Of a stretch of DNA of 64,000 nucleotides, positions 15,080 to 24,545 are shown piece by piece. Position numbers and translations under genes: made by a program. Location: assembly GCF_015354405.1 (NCBI RefSeq), contig NZ_JADKYP010000010.1:102062-166061 (forward strand), read 5' to 3'. Position 1 is the stretch's first letter. Every line of letters begins with the position of its first letter. The DNA is from Nocardia sp. BSTN01 (GTDB taxonomy: Bacteria; Actinomycetota; Actinomycetes; Mycobacteriales; Mycobacteriaceae). The notes under the pieces are model-generated. The model saw nothing but the letters and a program-made list of their open reading frames with translations. It was not told the DNA's origin and searched no databases.

Positions 15080-18000
15080 ATGCAGCAGTTCTCCCGGCCG
15101 ACCCAGGAGTGGTTCGACGGTGCGTTCCCCGCGCCCACGACCGCCCAGCTGGGGGCCTGGGAGGCGATATCCGCCGGAGAACACACGTTGGTGATCGCGC
15201 CGACCGGGTCGGGTAAGACGCTGTCGGCTTTCCTGTGGGCGATCGACCGGCTCGCCACCCGCGAACCCACGGACGGTCCGCAGCGCACTGCCGTGCTCTA
15301 CATCTCCCCGCTCAAGGCCCTGGCGGTCGACGTCGAGCGCAATCTGCGCGCCCCCCTGGTGGGCATCACCCGCACGGCCGCCCGGCTCGGTATGCCCGCC
15401 CCGGAGATCAGCGTCGGCGTGCGTTCCGGCGACACCACGCCGGCCGACCGGCGGACCCTGCAGCGCAGGCCGCCCGACATCCTGATCACGACGCCGGAAT
15501 CGCTGTACCTGATGCTCACCTCGGCGGCGCGCGAGACGTTGTCACAGGTCGGCACCGTGATCGTCGACGAGGTTCACGCCATCGCCGGTTCCAAGCGCGG
15601 GGCGCATCTGGCTCTGTCGCTGGCCCGGCTCGATCAGCTCACCGAGCGGCCCGCGCAGCGCATCGGGTTGTCGGCCACCGTCCGGCCGCCGCAGGAGGTG
15701 GGGCGCTTCCTGGTCGGCTCGGCGCCGATCACGATCGTGTCGCCGCCGGCGCCGAAAACGTTCGACCTGTCGGTGCGGGTGCCGGTGGCGGATATGACCG
15801 AGCCGGGCGAATCCGATCAGCCGGGTTCGATCTGGCCGCATGTGGATGCCGCGATCGTGGATCTGGTGCTGGCGCATCGTTCGTCCATCGTGTTCGCGAA
15901 TTCGCGGCGGCTGGCCGAACGTCTGACGGCGCGGCTGAACGAGGAATACGCCGAGCGCATCGCCGCACCGGACGAGGCGGAGGAGGTCGCGGGACGCCGC
16001 GAGCACGCGCCGCCCGCACAACTCGGGTCACCGACCGAGGTCAATCACGGGGCGGCGCCGTTGCTGGCGCGAGCCCATCACGGTTCGGTGAGCAAGGAAC
16101 AGCGCGCCATCATCGAGGACGATCTCAAGAGCGGCCGGTTGCGGTGTGTGGTGGCGACCAGCAGCCTCGAGCTCGGTATCGATATGGGGGCGGTGGATCT
16201 GGTGGTGCAGGTCGAGGCGCCGCCGTCGGTCGCCGGCGGGCTGCAGCGGGTCGGTCGTGCCGGACATCAGGTGGGTGAGATCTCACGCGGGGTGATCTTC
16301 CCCAAACACCGCACCGACGTGATCCACTGCGCGGTGGCGTCGATGCGGATGACGGCGGGACAGATCGAGGAGTTGAAGATCCCCGCTCATCCCCTCGACA
16401 TCCTGGCCCAGCAGACCGTGGCCGCCTGCGCCCTGGAACCGATCGATGTCGACGAATGGTTCGAAACCGTCCGGGGCACAGGCAGTTTCGCCCTCCTGCC
16501 GCGTTCGGCGTACGAATCGGTGCTGGATCTGCTGTCGGGCCGCTACCCCTCCGACGAATTCGCCGAACTGCGTCCACGCCTGGTGTGGGATCGCGATGCG
16601 GGCACGCTGACCGGACGCCCCGGTGCGCAGCGCCTCGCGGTCACCTCCGGCGGCGCGATACCCGACCGCGGCCTGTTCCCGGTGTTCATGGTTGGCGAAA
16701 AGGCCTCGCGGGTCGGTGAACTCGACGAGGAGATGGTCTACGAATCGCGGGTGGGCGATGTGTTCGCCCTCGGCGCGACCAGCTGGCGCATCGAGGACAT
16801 CACCCACGACCGGGTTCTCGTCTCCCCAGCCTTCGGCCTGCCCGGCCGGCTGCCCTTCTGGCACGGCGATTCCCTCGGACGCCCGGCCGAATTGGGTGCG
16901 GCCCTGGGCGAATTCGTCCGCACGGCCGGTCAGGCCGTCGAACGCGCACCGGCCGGGCGGATCGAGGAACTCGTGCGGGATGCGGGCGGTTTCGATGCTG
17001 CGCTCGACGGTGAAGCCATCGACTCCGAGCCGGCGACGCTCGGCCGCGGACGGCAGCAGCCCGCTCGCCGGGCCCTCGGGAACGGCGCCGATTCGATCGG
17101 TGACGAGCAGCCGCGGTCCCCGGCGGTGCGGGCGGAAAGTCCTGCGCCACAACGCCGATCGTCCGCCGACCCCAGCGGAAACGGCGCCACGCGACGCACG
17201 TCCTCCCGCGCGGGAGCCGCGGCCTCCAAGGCGGGTAAGACCGCCGCGAAGGGCGGCGAACTGGTCGAACTCGAACAGCTCGTCCACGCCGCGGGCCTCG
17301 ACGATTTCGCGACGGCAAACCTGGTCGCGCTGCTCGCCGAGCAGCGCCGAGCCACCGGTCATCTGCCGACCGACCGTACCCTGCTGGTCGAACGCTTCCG
17401 CGACGAACTCGGCGATTGGCGGCTGATTCTGCACTCGCCCTTCGGATTACCGGTACATGCGCCCTGGGCGCTCGCCGTGGGTGCGCGGTTGCGGGAGCGG
17501 TTCGGAGTCGATGCCGCGCCGACCGCGTCCGACGACGGCATCGTGGTGCGGCTGCCCGATACCACCGACGATCCGCCGGGCGCGGAACTGTTCGTCTTCG
17601 AACCGGACGAGATCGACGACGTGGTGACAGAGCAGGTGGGCGGGTCGGCGCTGTTCGCCTCTCGTTTCCGCGAATGCGCGGCGCGGGCACTGCTGTTGCC
17701 GCGCCGGGATCCCGGCCGCCGCGCGCCGCTGTGGCAGCAGCGCCAGCGCGCGGCCCAATTGCTCGATGTGGCCAGGAAATTCCCGGATTTCCCGATCCTG
17801 CTGGAAACGGTGCGCGAATGCCTGCGTGACGTCTACGATCTGCCGGCCCTGCGGGATCTGCTGACGAATGTGGCGCGGCGCAAACTGCGACTGGTCGAGG
17901 TCGAGACGGCCTCCCCCTCACCGTTCGCCAATGCGTTGCTGTTCGACTACATCGGCCAGTTCATGTACGAGGGCGACAGTCCGCTGGCCGAGCGCCGCGC

Positions 18001-20005
18001 GGCCGCGCTGTCGCTGGATTCGAGCCTGCTCGCCGAGCTGCTGGGCCGGGTGGAACTACGCGAACTCCTCGACGCCGCGGTCCTCGAACTGACCGAACGC
18101 GAACTGCAACGGCTCACCCCCGAACGCCATGCCCGCGACGCGGAAGGGCTCGCCGACCTGCTGCGACTGCTCGGCCCGCTCACCCCCGCCGAGGCGGCCG
18201 AGCGCTGCACCGCGGACCCGGGCCCGTGGTTCGCCGAATTGCTGCAGGCCAGGCGGGTTCTGGAAGTGTCGTTCGCGGGATCGCGGTGGTGGACGGCGAT
18301 CGAGGACGCCGCCCGGTTGCGCGATGCCCTCGGCGTCCCCTTGCCGATCGGCACGCCGGCGGCCTTCATCGAACCGGTCGCCGATCCGCTGGGTGATCTG
18401 GTCGCCCGCTTCGCCCGCACCCACGCCCCGTTCACCCTCGACGCCGTCGCCCGGCGCTTCGGCATCGGGCCGGCCGTCGCGGCCACCGCATTGCATCGGC
18501 TCGGAGCCGAGAAGCGAGTGGTGGAGGGCGAATTCACGCCGGGTTCGGCCGGTGCGGAATGGTGCGACGCGCAGGTGTTGCGCCGGCTGCGGCGCCGTTC
18601 GCTGGCCGCCGCGCGTAAGGAGGTCGAGCCGGTCTCCATGGGCGCGTTCGGCCGGTTCCTGCCGGCGTGGCAGCATATCGGCACCTCGACCCTGCGCGGC
18701 GTGGACGGGGTGGCCGCGGTGGTGGAACAGCTTGCGGGCGTGCCGATTCCGGCTTCCGCATGGGAGTCGCTCATCCTGCCGTCGCGGGTGCGCGACTACA
18801 CACCGGCGATGCTCGACGAACTCACCGCCTCCGGCGAAGTGCTGTGGTCCGGTCACGGCGCCATCACCGCCAAGGACGGCTGGATCGCCCTGCATCCGGC
18901 GGATCAGGCGCCGGTCACGCTGGGGCCGCCGCAGGAGATCGACTTCACCGATGTGCAGCTGCGCCTGCTGACGGCGTTGGGCGCGGAGATGACCGCGGCG
19001 GCCACCGACGCGATTCCGCTCGACGCCGACGGCACGGTTGCTACCGAATCGGGCGCCGGCAACCGGCTCGTCGTGGTGGCGGGCGGCGCCTATTTCTTCC
19101 GGCAGTTGTCCGATGCGACGGGCGTGCTCGACGACGCGGCCGTGGCGGCGGCACTGTGGGAGCTGGTGTGGGCCGGATATCTGTCCGGCGACACCTTCGC
19201 TCCGGTCCGGGCGCGACTGTCGGGCACTACCCGCAGCACCACCGCCCATCGCACCCCGCGGCGCACCCCGCGCGGGCGCATGTACCTGCCGCGGCCGGCG
19301 ATGCCGACCCGGACCGGCCCTCCCGCCGTGGCCGGGCGATGGTCGCTGCTGCCACAGCGCCTGGCGGACAACACGATTCGCGCCCACGCCACCGCGGATC
19401 TGCTACTGGAGCGCTATGGCGTGCTGACCCGCGGTTCGGTGCAGAACGAGGAGATTCCGGGTGGGTTCGCGCTGATGTACCGGGTGCTCACCGAATTCGA
19501 GGACCGCGGGCGCTGCCGGCGCGGCTATTTCGTCGACACCCTCGGCGGTGCGCAGTTCTCCACCACCGACGTGGTGGATCGGCTGCGCTCCTACGATTCC
19601 GACCGGCTGGGCCCCGGCACCGGCCGGGTCGGCACGGTCGCACTCGCCGCCTGCGATCCGGCCAATCCGTACGGCGCCGCCCTGCCGTGGCCGAAGAACG
19701 CGGGTGAGGGAGCCGGACATCGCCCGGGCCGCAAGGCGGGGGCTCTGGTCGTCCTGGCCGCGGGCGAACTGGCCCTGTACCTGGAACGCGGCGGCAAGAC
19801 GCTGCTCACCTTCACCGAGGATCCCGAAATCCGGACCGAGGCCGCGGCCGCGCTGGCGGCCCTGGTCCACGACCGCCGGATCGACTCCCTGGTCGTCGAA
19901 CGCGTGGACGGAGAATCCGTGCACGGCAACACCTTCGCCACCTTCCTCACCGACGCCGGTTTCCACACCACTCCCCGGGGCTTCCGGCTACGGAGCACGG
20001 CATGA
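15080..20005 (+). CDS. lhr: ATP-dependent DNA helicase Lhr (large, four-domain core plus long C terminus)
   Basis: 1641 aa from ATG 15080. Superfamily 2 helicase motifs are clear: Walker A PTGSGKT at 41-47, DEVH at 163-166, SAT in GLSATVRP, and motif VI QRVGRAGH. A winged-helix region and the long Lhr-specific C-terminal part follow. Lhr translocates 3' to 5' on single-stranded DNA, unwinds DNA and RNA:DNA hybrids and is induced by DNA damage in mycobacteria. About 80 residues (about 648-728) are Ser/Arg/Ala-rich and look disordered; this linker probably accounts for much of the extra length over the mycobacterial protein. nei follows after 41 bp, matching the mycobacterial lhr-nei order. Confidence 0.95.
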   Translation: MQQFSRPTQEWFDGAFPAPTTAQLGAWEAISAGEHTLVIAPTGSGKTLSAFLWAIDRLATREPTDGPQRTAVLYISPLKALAVDVERNLRAPLVGITRTAARLGMPAPEISVGVRSGDTTPADRRTLQRRPPDILITTPESLYLMLTSAARETLSQVGTVIVDEVHAIAGSKRGAHLALSLARLDQLTERPAQRIGLSATVRPPQEVGRFLVGSAPITIVSPPAPKTFDLSVRVPVADMTEPGESDQPGSIWPHVDAAIVDLVLAHRSSIVFANSRRLAERLTARLNEEYAERIAAPDEAEEVAGRREHAPPAQLGSPTEVNHGAAPLLARAHHGSVSKEQRAIIEDDLKSGRLRCVVATSSLELGIDMGAVDLVVQVEAPPSVAGGLQRVGRAGHQVGEISRGVIFPKHRTDVIHCAVASMRMTAGQIEELKIPAHPLDILAQQTVAACALEPIDVDEWFETVRGTGSFALLPRSAYESVLDLLSGRYPSDEFAELRPRLVWDRDAGTLTGRPGAQRLAVTSGGAIPDRGLFPVFMVGEKASRVGELDEEMVYESRVGDVFALGATSWRIEDITHDRVLVSPAFGLPGRLPFWHGDSLGRPAELGAALGEFVRTAGQAVERAPAGRIEELVRDAGGFDAALDGEAIDSEPATLGRGRQQPARRALGNGADSIGDEQPRSPAVRAESPAPQRRSSADPSGNGATRRTSSRAGAAASKAGKTAAKGGELVELEQLVHAAGLDDFATANLVALLAEQRRATGHLPTDRTLLVERFRDELGDWRLILHSPFGLPVHAPWALAVGARLRERFGVDAAPTASDDGIVVRLPDTTDDPPGAELFVFEPDEIDDVVTEQVGGSALFASRFRECAARALLLPRRDPGRRAPLWQQRQRAAQLLDVARKFPDFPILLETVRECLRDVYDLPALRDLLTNVARRKLRLVEVETASPSPFANALLFDYIGQFMYEGDSPLAERRAAALSLDSSLLAELLGRVELRELLDAAVLELTERELQRLTPERHARDAEGLADLLRLLGPLTPAEAAERCTADPGPWFAELLQARRVLEVSFAGSRWWTAIEDAARLRDALGVPLPIGTPAAFIEPVADPLGDLVARFARTHAPFTLDAVARRFGIGPAVAATALHRLGAEKRVVEGEFTPGSAGAEWCDAQVLRRLRRRSLAAARKEVEPVSMGAFGRFLPAWQHIGTSTLRGVDGVAAVVEQLAGVPIPASAWESLILPSRVRDYTPAMLDELTASGEVLWSGHGAITAKDGWIALHPADQAPVTLGPPQEIDFTDVQLRLLTALGAEMTAAATDAIPLDADGTVATESGAGNRLVVVAGGAYFFRQLSDATGVLDDAAVAAALWELVWAGYLSGDTFAPVRARLSGTTRSTTAHRTPRRTPRGRMYLPRPAMPTRTGPPAVAGRWSLLPQRLADNTIRAHATADLLLERYGVLTRGSVQNEEIPGGFALMYRVLTEFEDRGRCRRGYFVDTLGGAQFSTTDVVDRLRSYDSDRLGPGTGRVGTVALAACDPANPYGAALPWPKNAGEGAGHRPGRKAGALVVLAAGELALYLERGGKTLLTFTEDPEIRTEAAAALAALVHDRRIDSLVVERVDGESVHGNTFATFLTDAGFHTTPRGFRLRSTA

Positions 20006-20046
20006 GACCGGCACGCATCGCCCACCGGCACCGGTGGTGAACGCCG

Positions 20047-20853
20047 ATGCCGGAAGGAGATACCGTCTATCTCGCGGCGGCGCGGCTGCGTACCGCGCTA
20101 GCGGGAAAGATATTGACGCGCAGTGATTTTCGCGTCCCGCGCTACGCCACGCTCGATCTGCGCGGCGCCCGGGTCGACAGCGTCGGCAGTTACGGCAAAC
20201 ACCTGTTCGTGCGGACCGAGACGCTCAGCATCCACACCCATCTGAAGATGGAGGGCACCTGGCGGATCTACCGCCCCGGGCAGCGGTGGACCAAACCCGG
20301 ATTCACCGCGCGACTGATTCTCGCCACCGCCGACACCGAAGCCGTCGGGTTCTCCCTCGGCCTGGTCGAGGTGCTACGCCTCGCCGACGAGCACACCGCC
20401 GTCGACCATCTCGGCCCGGATCTGCTGGGCCCGAATTGGGATGCGGCCGAGGCGGTCCGCCGGCTGCGCACGGATCCGGAGCGGCCGATCGGGCTCGCGC
20501 TACTCGATCAGACGACCATGGCGGGAGTCGGCAACATCTTCCGCAGCGAGATCTGTTTCGCCGAGCGGGTCCACCCGGCCACCCCGGTCGCCGCCGTACC
20601 CGATCTTCCCGGACTCGTCGACGCCGCGCATCGCATCCTCGGCCGAGCCGCACACCATCCACCCCGGCCCGCGGTGGTCTACGGCCGGCAGCGCCAACCA
20701 TGCCCCCGCTGCGGATCGATGATCCTCGTCCGCATGCTCGGCCCGGATGCCGCATCCGCGCCCGCCACCGAACGCGGGATCTACTTCTGTCCTCGCTGTC
20801 AGCCCGCACCCGAGACGCCGGAGCCGAGGACCGCAGGCCGGACTCGCCGCTGA
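20047..20853 (+). CDS. nei: DNA glycosylase/AP lyase of the Fpg/Nei family (endonuclease VIII)
   Basis: 268 aa. MPEGDTVY at the start gives the catalytic N-terminal Pro2 and Glu3. The helix-two-turn-helix region (LDQTTMAGVGNIFRSEICF) lies near residues 158-176, and the C terminus has a zinc finger CPRCG...CPRC. Nei removes oxidised pyrimidines and cuts the abasic site. Downstream of lhr by 41 bp, it probably belongs to the same repair operon. Confidence 0.95.
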   Translation: MPEGDTVYLAAARLRTALAGKILTRSDFRVPRYATLDLRGARVDSVGSYGKHLFVRTETLSIHTHLKMEGTWRIYRPGQRWTKPGFTARLILATADTEAVGFSLGLVEVLRLADEHTAVDHLGPDLLGPNWDAAEAVRRLRTDPERPIGLALLDQTTMAGVGNIFRSEICFAERVHPATPVAAVPDLPGLVDAAHRILGRAAHHPPRPAVVYGRQRQPCPRCGSMILVRMLGPDAASAPATERGIYFCPRCQPAPETPEPRTAGRTRR

Positions 20854-20971
20854 TCGGTCACGAACCGCGATGTTTGCCGATCGATAGCTATATCTCTCGG
20901 CCGCTAACACTTCGGAGCGTGAATGCGACATAAGGGCGACACAGATCGTCACCGGTCGGGAAGCAGGGCAG

Positions 20972-21145
20972 ATGACATATGCGAGCACCGCGATGCGTCG
21001 TAGCACACGGCTTGTCACCCAACTGCTGATCACGGCCATCGCCATCGCGGCCACCGTCCTGTTCACCTATGCGCTGCAGCATTCGGTGAGTACGGGCCCC
21101 GTCCATTCCGGTCACACCTCGGCGCCCACGTCGAACGCCCCCTAG
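20972..21145 (+). CDS. Small single-pass membrane protein (57 aa), unknown function
   Basis: A 57-codon frame begins at ATG 20972 and ends in TAG, 9 nt before the glpD stop on the other strand. The translation has a basic N terminus (MRRSTR at residues 8-13), one hydrophobic helix (about 15-36, LVTQLLITAIAIAATVLFTY) and a short Ser/Thr/Pro tail containing two His. Basic-inside topology and helix length are right for a membrane peptide. An internal ATG at 20993 would shorten it by 7 residues. No family is recognised. It could be a spurious frame, but the intergenic space and residue pattern favour a real small gene. Confidence 0.5.
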   Translation: MTYASTAMRRSTRLVTQLLITAIAIAATVLFTYALQHSVSTGPVHSGHTSAPTSNAP

Positions 21146-21154
21146 CCGCCCCGC

Positions 21155-22903
21155 CTACGCCTGGGGCAGCGGCACCGGCTCCAAAATCTCCGGACGGGGC
21201 TCCGGTGCGGCCGCGCGCAGGGCGTCGGCCGAGACGTCGTCGGGTTGGGTCTGGGATCGAATCTCGGCCTCGACGCGGGCGTTGTACGTACTCACCTCGC
21301 GCCGGATCTGCTCCTCGTCCCAGCCCAGTACCGGCGCCACCAGCCGCGCCACCTCGTCGGCGCATTCGGTACCGCGATGGGAGAACTCGATGGAGATGCG
21401 GGTGCGCCGGGCCAGAATGTCGTCCAGATGCAGCGCCCCCTCGGCGACCGCCGCGTAGACGGCCTCCACCCGCAGATATCCGGGCGCGTCCGTAATCGGC
21501 TGCAGCAGTTCGGGTTTGCCCTCGGCCAGATCGAGGACGTCGGTGATCAGGGAGCCGTACCGGTTGAGCAGATGTTCGATCCGGTAGGGATGCACACCGT
21601 AGGTCTGCGCGAGCTGCGGTGTCTGGTTGAGCAGAGCGAAGTAGCCGTCGGCGCCGAGCAGCGGCACCTTGTCGGTGATCGAGGACGACACGCGCTGCGG
21701 GATGTCGCGGACGGCCAGATCCACCGCGTCGTAGGCCATCACCCGGTAGGTGGTGTATTTACCGCCCGCGATGGCGACCAGCCCCGGCGCGATCTGCGCC
21801 ACCGCGTGCTCGCGCGACAGCTTGGAGGTCTCGTCGCTCTCCCCGGCCAGCAGCGGCCGCAGCCCCGCGTACACACCCTGGATGTCGTCGTGGGTGAGCG
21901 GGGTGACCAGTACCTCGTTGATCCGTTCGAGCAGATAGTCGATATCGGCCTTGGTGGCGGCCGGATGAGCCAGGTCCAGATTCCAGTCGGTGTCGGTCGT
22001 GCCGATGATCCAGTGATTGCTCCCCCACGGAATCACGAACAGCACCGAGGTGCGGGTGCGCAGAATCAGCGCGGCGTCACTGGCGATCCGATCGCGCGGC
22101 ACCACGATATGCACGCCTTTGGACGCGCGCACATGGAATCGACCGCGAACATGCGACAGCGCCTGCAGTTCGTCGGTCCATACGCCTGTCGCGTTGATCA
22201 CCACATGTCCGCGGACCTCGGTCGTGCGCCCGTCCTCGCTGTCGCGCACCTTCACTCCGACCACGCGGTCGGCCTCCCGCAGGAAGTCCACGACCTGGGT
22301 CGACGTGCGGATCACCGCACCGTAGTGGGCGGCGGTGCGGGCGACCGTCATGGTGTGGCGGGCGTCGTCGACCACGGTGTCGTAGTAGGTGACACCGCCG
22401 ATCAGCGCGTCCCGGCGCACCCCCGGCGCCAGGCGCAGCGCTCCCGAGCGGGTCACATGATGTTGGCCCGGAACGGATTTCGCTCCGCCCATGGTGTCGT
22501 AGAGCACCAGGCCGGAGGCGACGTAGGGCCGCTCCCAGCCGCGATGGGTCAGCGGGTAGAGGAACCGCAGCGGTTTCACCAGATGCGGGGCCAAGGTCTT
22601 CAGGCTCAGCTCACGTTCCCGCAGCGCCTCGCGGACCAGCCCGAATTCCAGCTGCTCGAGATAGCGCAGGCCGCCGTGGAACATCTTCGACGAACGGCTC
22701 GAGGTGCCCGAGGCCAGATCGCGCGCCTCCACCAGGGCCACCTCCAGGCCCCGGGTGGCGGCATCGAGTGCGATGCCCGCGCCGACGACCCCGCCACCGA
22801 TCACGATGACGTCGAAATGCTTGGCGCCCAAGCTGTCCCAGGTGGCCGCGCGCTGCTCGGGCCCCAGTTCGCCGGTGTGCTGACCGTGTGACTTCTCGTT
22901 CAT
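21155..22903 (-). CDS. glpD: FAD-dependent glycerol-3-phosphate dehydrogenase GlpD
   Basis: 582 aa, normal for GlpD. The N-terminal FAD site is FDVIVIGGGVVGAGIALDAA, followed by SRSSKMFHGGLRYLEQ, which is characteristic of the family, and GTTDTDWN near the middle. It oxidises sn-glycerol 3-phosphate to dihydroxyacetone phosphate and passes electrons to the quinone pool at the membrane. It is divergent from glpK across 132 bp, forming a glycerol-use pair. The last about 30 residues (Pro/Glu-rich) are variable. Confidence 0.95.
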   Translation of the reverse strand: MNEKSHGQHTGELGPEQRAATWDSLGAKHFDVIVIGGGVVGAGIALDAATRGLEVALVEARDLASGTSSRSSKMFHGGLRYLEQLEFGLVREALRERELSLKTLAPHLVKPLRFLYPLTHRGWERPYVASGLVLYDTMGGAKSVPGQHHVTRSGALRLAPGVRRDALIGGVTYYDTVVDDARHTMTVARTAAHYGAVIRTSTQVVDFLREADRVVGVKVRDSEDGRTTEVRGHVVINATGVWTDELQALSHVRGRFHVRASKGVHIVVPRDRIASDAALILRTRTSVLFVIPWGSNHWIIGTTDTDWNLDLAHPAATKADIDYLLERINEVLVTPLTHDDIQGVYAGLRPLLAGESDETSKLSREHAVAQIAPGLVAIAGGKYTTYRVMAYDAVDLAVRDIPQRVSSSITDKVPLLGADGYFALLNQTPQLAQTYGVHPYRIEHLLNRYGSLITDVLDLAEGKPELLQPITDAPGYLRVEAVYAAVAEGALHLDDILARRTRISIEFSHRGTECADEVARLVAPVLGWDEEQIRREVSTYNARVEAEIRSQTQPDDVSADALRAAAPEPRPEILEPVPLPQA

Positions 22904-22944
22904 CGCTCGACTTCCTCCGCACTGTTCGGTGGGATCGTCCTGCG

Positions 22945-22958
22945 TTACCCGTCGGTAA
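22945..22958. promoter_or_regulatory. Short inverted repeat in the glpD-glpK divergent region
   Basis: TTACC-CGTC-GGTAA is a perfect 5-bp inverted repeat 42 nt upstream of the glpD start, with a further GCTACC just beyond. It could be half of a regulator site controlling both genes, but is short enough to be chance. Confidence 0.3.
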
Positions 22959-23023
22959 TCGCTACCACCCTAGTCCACCGACAGGCGCGCGGCGATGTGA
23001 TGCGCGGCGCGTGCGAGGTTTAG

Positions 23024-23029
23024 TAGCCT
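23024..23029 (+). promoter_or_regulatory. -10 element (TAGCCT) for glpK, leaderless layout
   Basis: TAGCCT is followed by exactly 6 nt and the glpK ATG. There is no Shine-Dalgarno sequence. Confidence 0.45.
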
Positions 23030-23035
23030 GCACGG

Positions 23036-24535
23036 ATGCGACGCTTCGTGGCCGCCATCGACCAGGGGACAACCTCGAGCCGGTGCATCGTGTTCGACCG
23101 CTCCGGCCGCATCGCCGGCCTCGGGCAGCGCGAGCACGAACAGCTGTTCCCACGACCGGGCTGGGTGGAGCACGATGCCGAAACCATCTGGCGCAATACC
23201 GAATTCGTGATCGGTGCGGCGCTCGAGGATGCCGGGATCGGCGCCGGCGACATCGCGGCGGTCGGAGTCACCAATCAGCGCGAAACCACCGTCGTCTGGG
23301 ACCGTGCCACCGGCAAGCCGGTCGCCAACGCCATCGTCTGGCAGGACACCCGCACCGCGGCGCTGTGTGACGAGCTGGCCGGCGACGTCGGCCCCGCGCG
23401 CTACGCCGACCGGACCGGGCTGCCGCTGAGCACATATTTCGCCGGTCCCAAACTGCGCTGGATTCTCGACAACGTCGACGGTGCGCGCGCCCGCGCGGAG
23501 GCCGGTGACCTGTGCTTCGGCACCATGGACAGCTGGATCCTGTGGAAGCTGACCGGCCGCCACCTCACCGACGTCACCAACGCCTCCCGCACGATGCTGA
23601 TGAATCTCGAGACCTTGCAATGGGATTCGCAGATCTGCGCGGAATTCGGCATCCCCGTCTCGATGCTGCCGCAGATCCACAGCTCCTCGGAGGTGTACGC
23701 CGAGATCTCCGCCGGCCCACTCGCGGGGGTTCCGGTGGCCGGCATCCTGGGCGATCAGCAGGCCGCGACGTTCGGGCAGGCGTGCCTGTCACCGGGCGAG
23801 GCGAAGAACACCTACGGAACCGGCAACTTCATGCTGCTCAACACCGGTACCACGCCGGTGTTCAGCAAGCACGGTCTGCTGACCACGGTGTGTTACCGGC
23901 TCGGCGACCAGCCCGCGGTGTACGCGCTGGAGGGTTCCATCGCGGTGACCGGATCCCTGGTGCAGTGGTTGCGCGACAACCTCGGCATCGTCGAATCCGC
24001 GGCGGAGATCGAACCGCTGGCCCGCAGCGTCGACGACAACGGCGGCACCTATATCGTCCCCGCCTTCTCCGGCCTGTTCGCACCCCGGTGGCGGCCGGAC
24101 GCGCGTGGCGTGATCACCGGACTCACCCGCTTCGTCACGAAGGCGCATCTGGCCCGAGCGGTATTGGAGGCCACCGCATTTCAGACCCGCGAGGTGATCG
24201 ACGCGATGCGCGCCGACGCCGAGGCGGAGAATCTCGGCGTCGAATTGACCACCCTCAAGGTCGACGGCGGCATGGTCGCCAACGAACTGCTCATGCAATT
24301 CCAGGCCGACATCCTGGATGTGCCGGTGGTGCGGCCGGTCATCACCGAAACGACCGCGCTCGGCGCCGCCTACGCGGCCGGACTGGCGGTCGGTTACTGG
24401 TCCGGCACCGACGACATCCGCGCCAACTGGTCCGAGGACAAGGTGTGGCAGCCGACGATGTCCGACGCCGACCGCGATCACCTCTACGGCGAATGGAACA
24501 AGGCCGTCGAACGCACCTACGGGTGGGCGCGGTAG
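23036..24535 (+). CDS. glpK: Glycerol kinase GlpK
   Basis: 499 aa FGGY-family kinase of standard length. [18 protein letters not shown] at the N terminus is the phosphate-1 motif, [13 protein letters not shown] and the central [10 protein letters not shown] follow, then [19 protein letters not shown] and [13 protein letters not shown]. It phosphorylates glycerol to sn-glycerol 3-phosphate, the substrate of the divergent glpD. No uptake facilitator gene is adjacent. It ends 10 nt before the convergent aminotransferase gene. Confidence 0.96.
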   Translation: MRRFVAAIDQGTTSSRCIVFDRSGRIAGLGQREHEQLFPRPGWVEHDAETIWRNTEFVIGAALEDAGIGAGDIAAVGVTNQRETTVVWDRATGKPVANAIVWQDTRTAALCDELAGDVGPARYADRTGLPLSTYFAGPKLRWILDNVDGARARAEAGDLCFGTMDSWILWKLTGRHLTDVTNASRTMLMNLETLQWDSQICAEFGIPVSMLPQIHSSSEVYAEISAGPLAGVPVAGILGDQQAATFGQACLSPGEAKNTYGTGNFMLLNTGTTPVFSKHGLLTTVCYRLGDQPAVYALEGSIAVTGSLVQWLRDNLGIVESAAEIEPLARSVDDNGGTYIVPAFSGLFAPRWRPDARGVITGLTRFVTKAHLARAVLEATAFQTREVIDAMRADAEAENLGVELTTLKVDGGMVANELLMQFQADILDVPVVRPVITETTALGAAYAAGLAVGYWSGTDDIRANWSEDKVWQPTMSDADRDHLYGEWNKAVERTYGWAR

Positions 24536-24545
24536 ATCCGCCGCG

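Noticed and set aside
22904-23035. Glycerol-responsive riboswitch between glpD and glpK
   Set aside because: The glpK leader appears to be absent (leaderless), and there is no conserved multi-stem structure on the glpD side.
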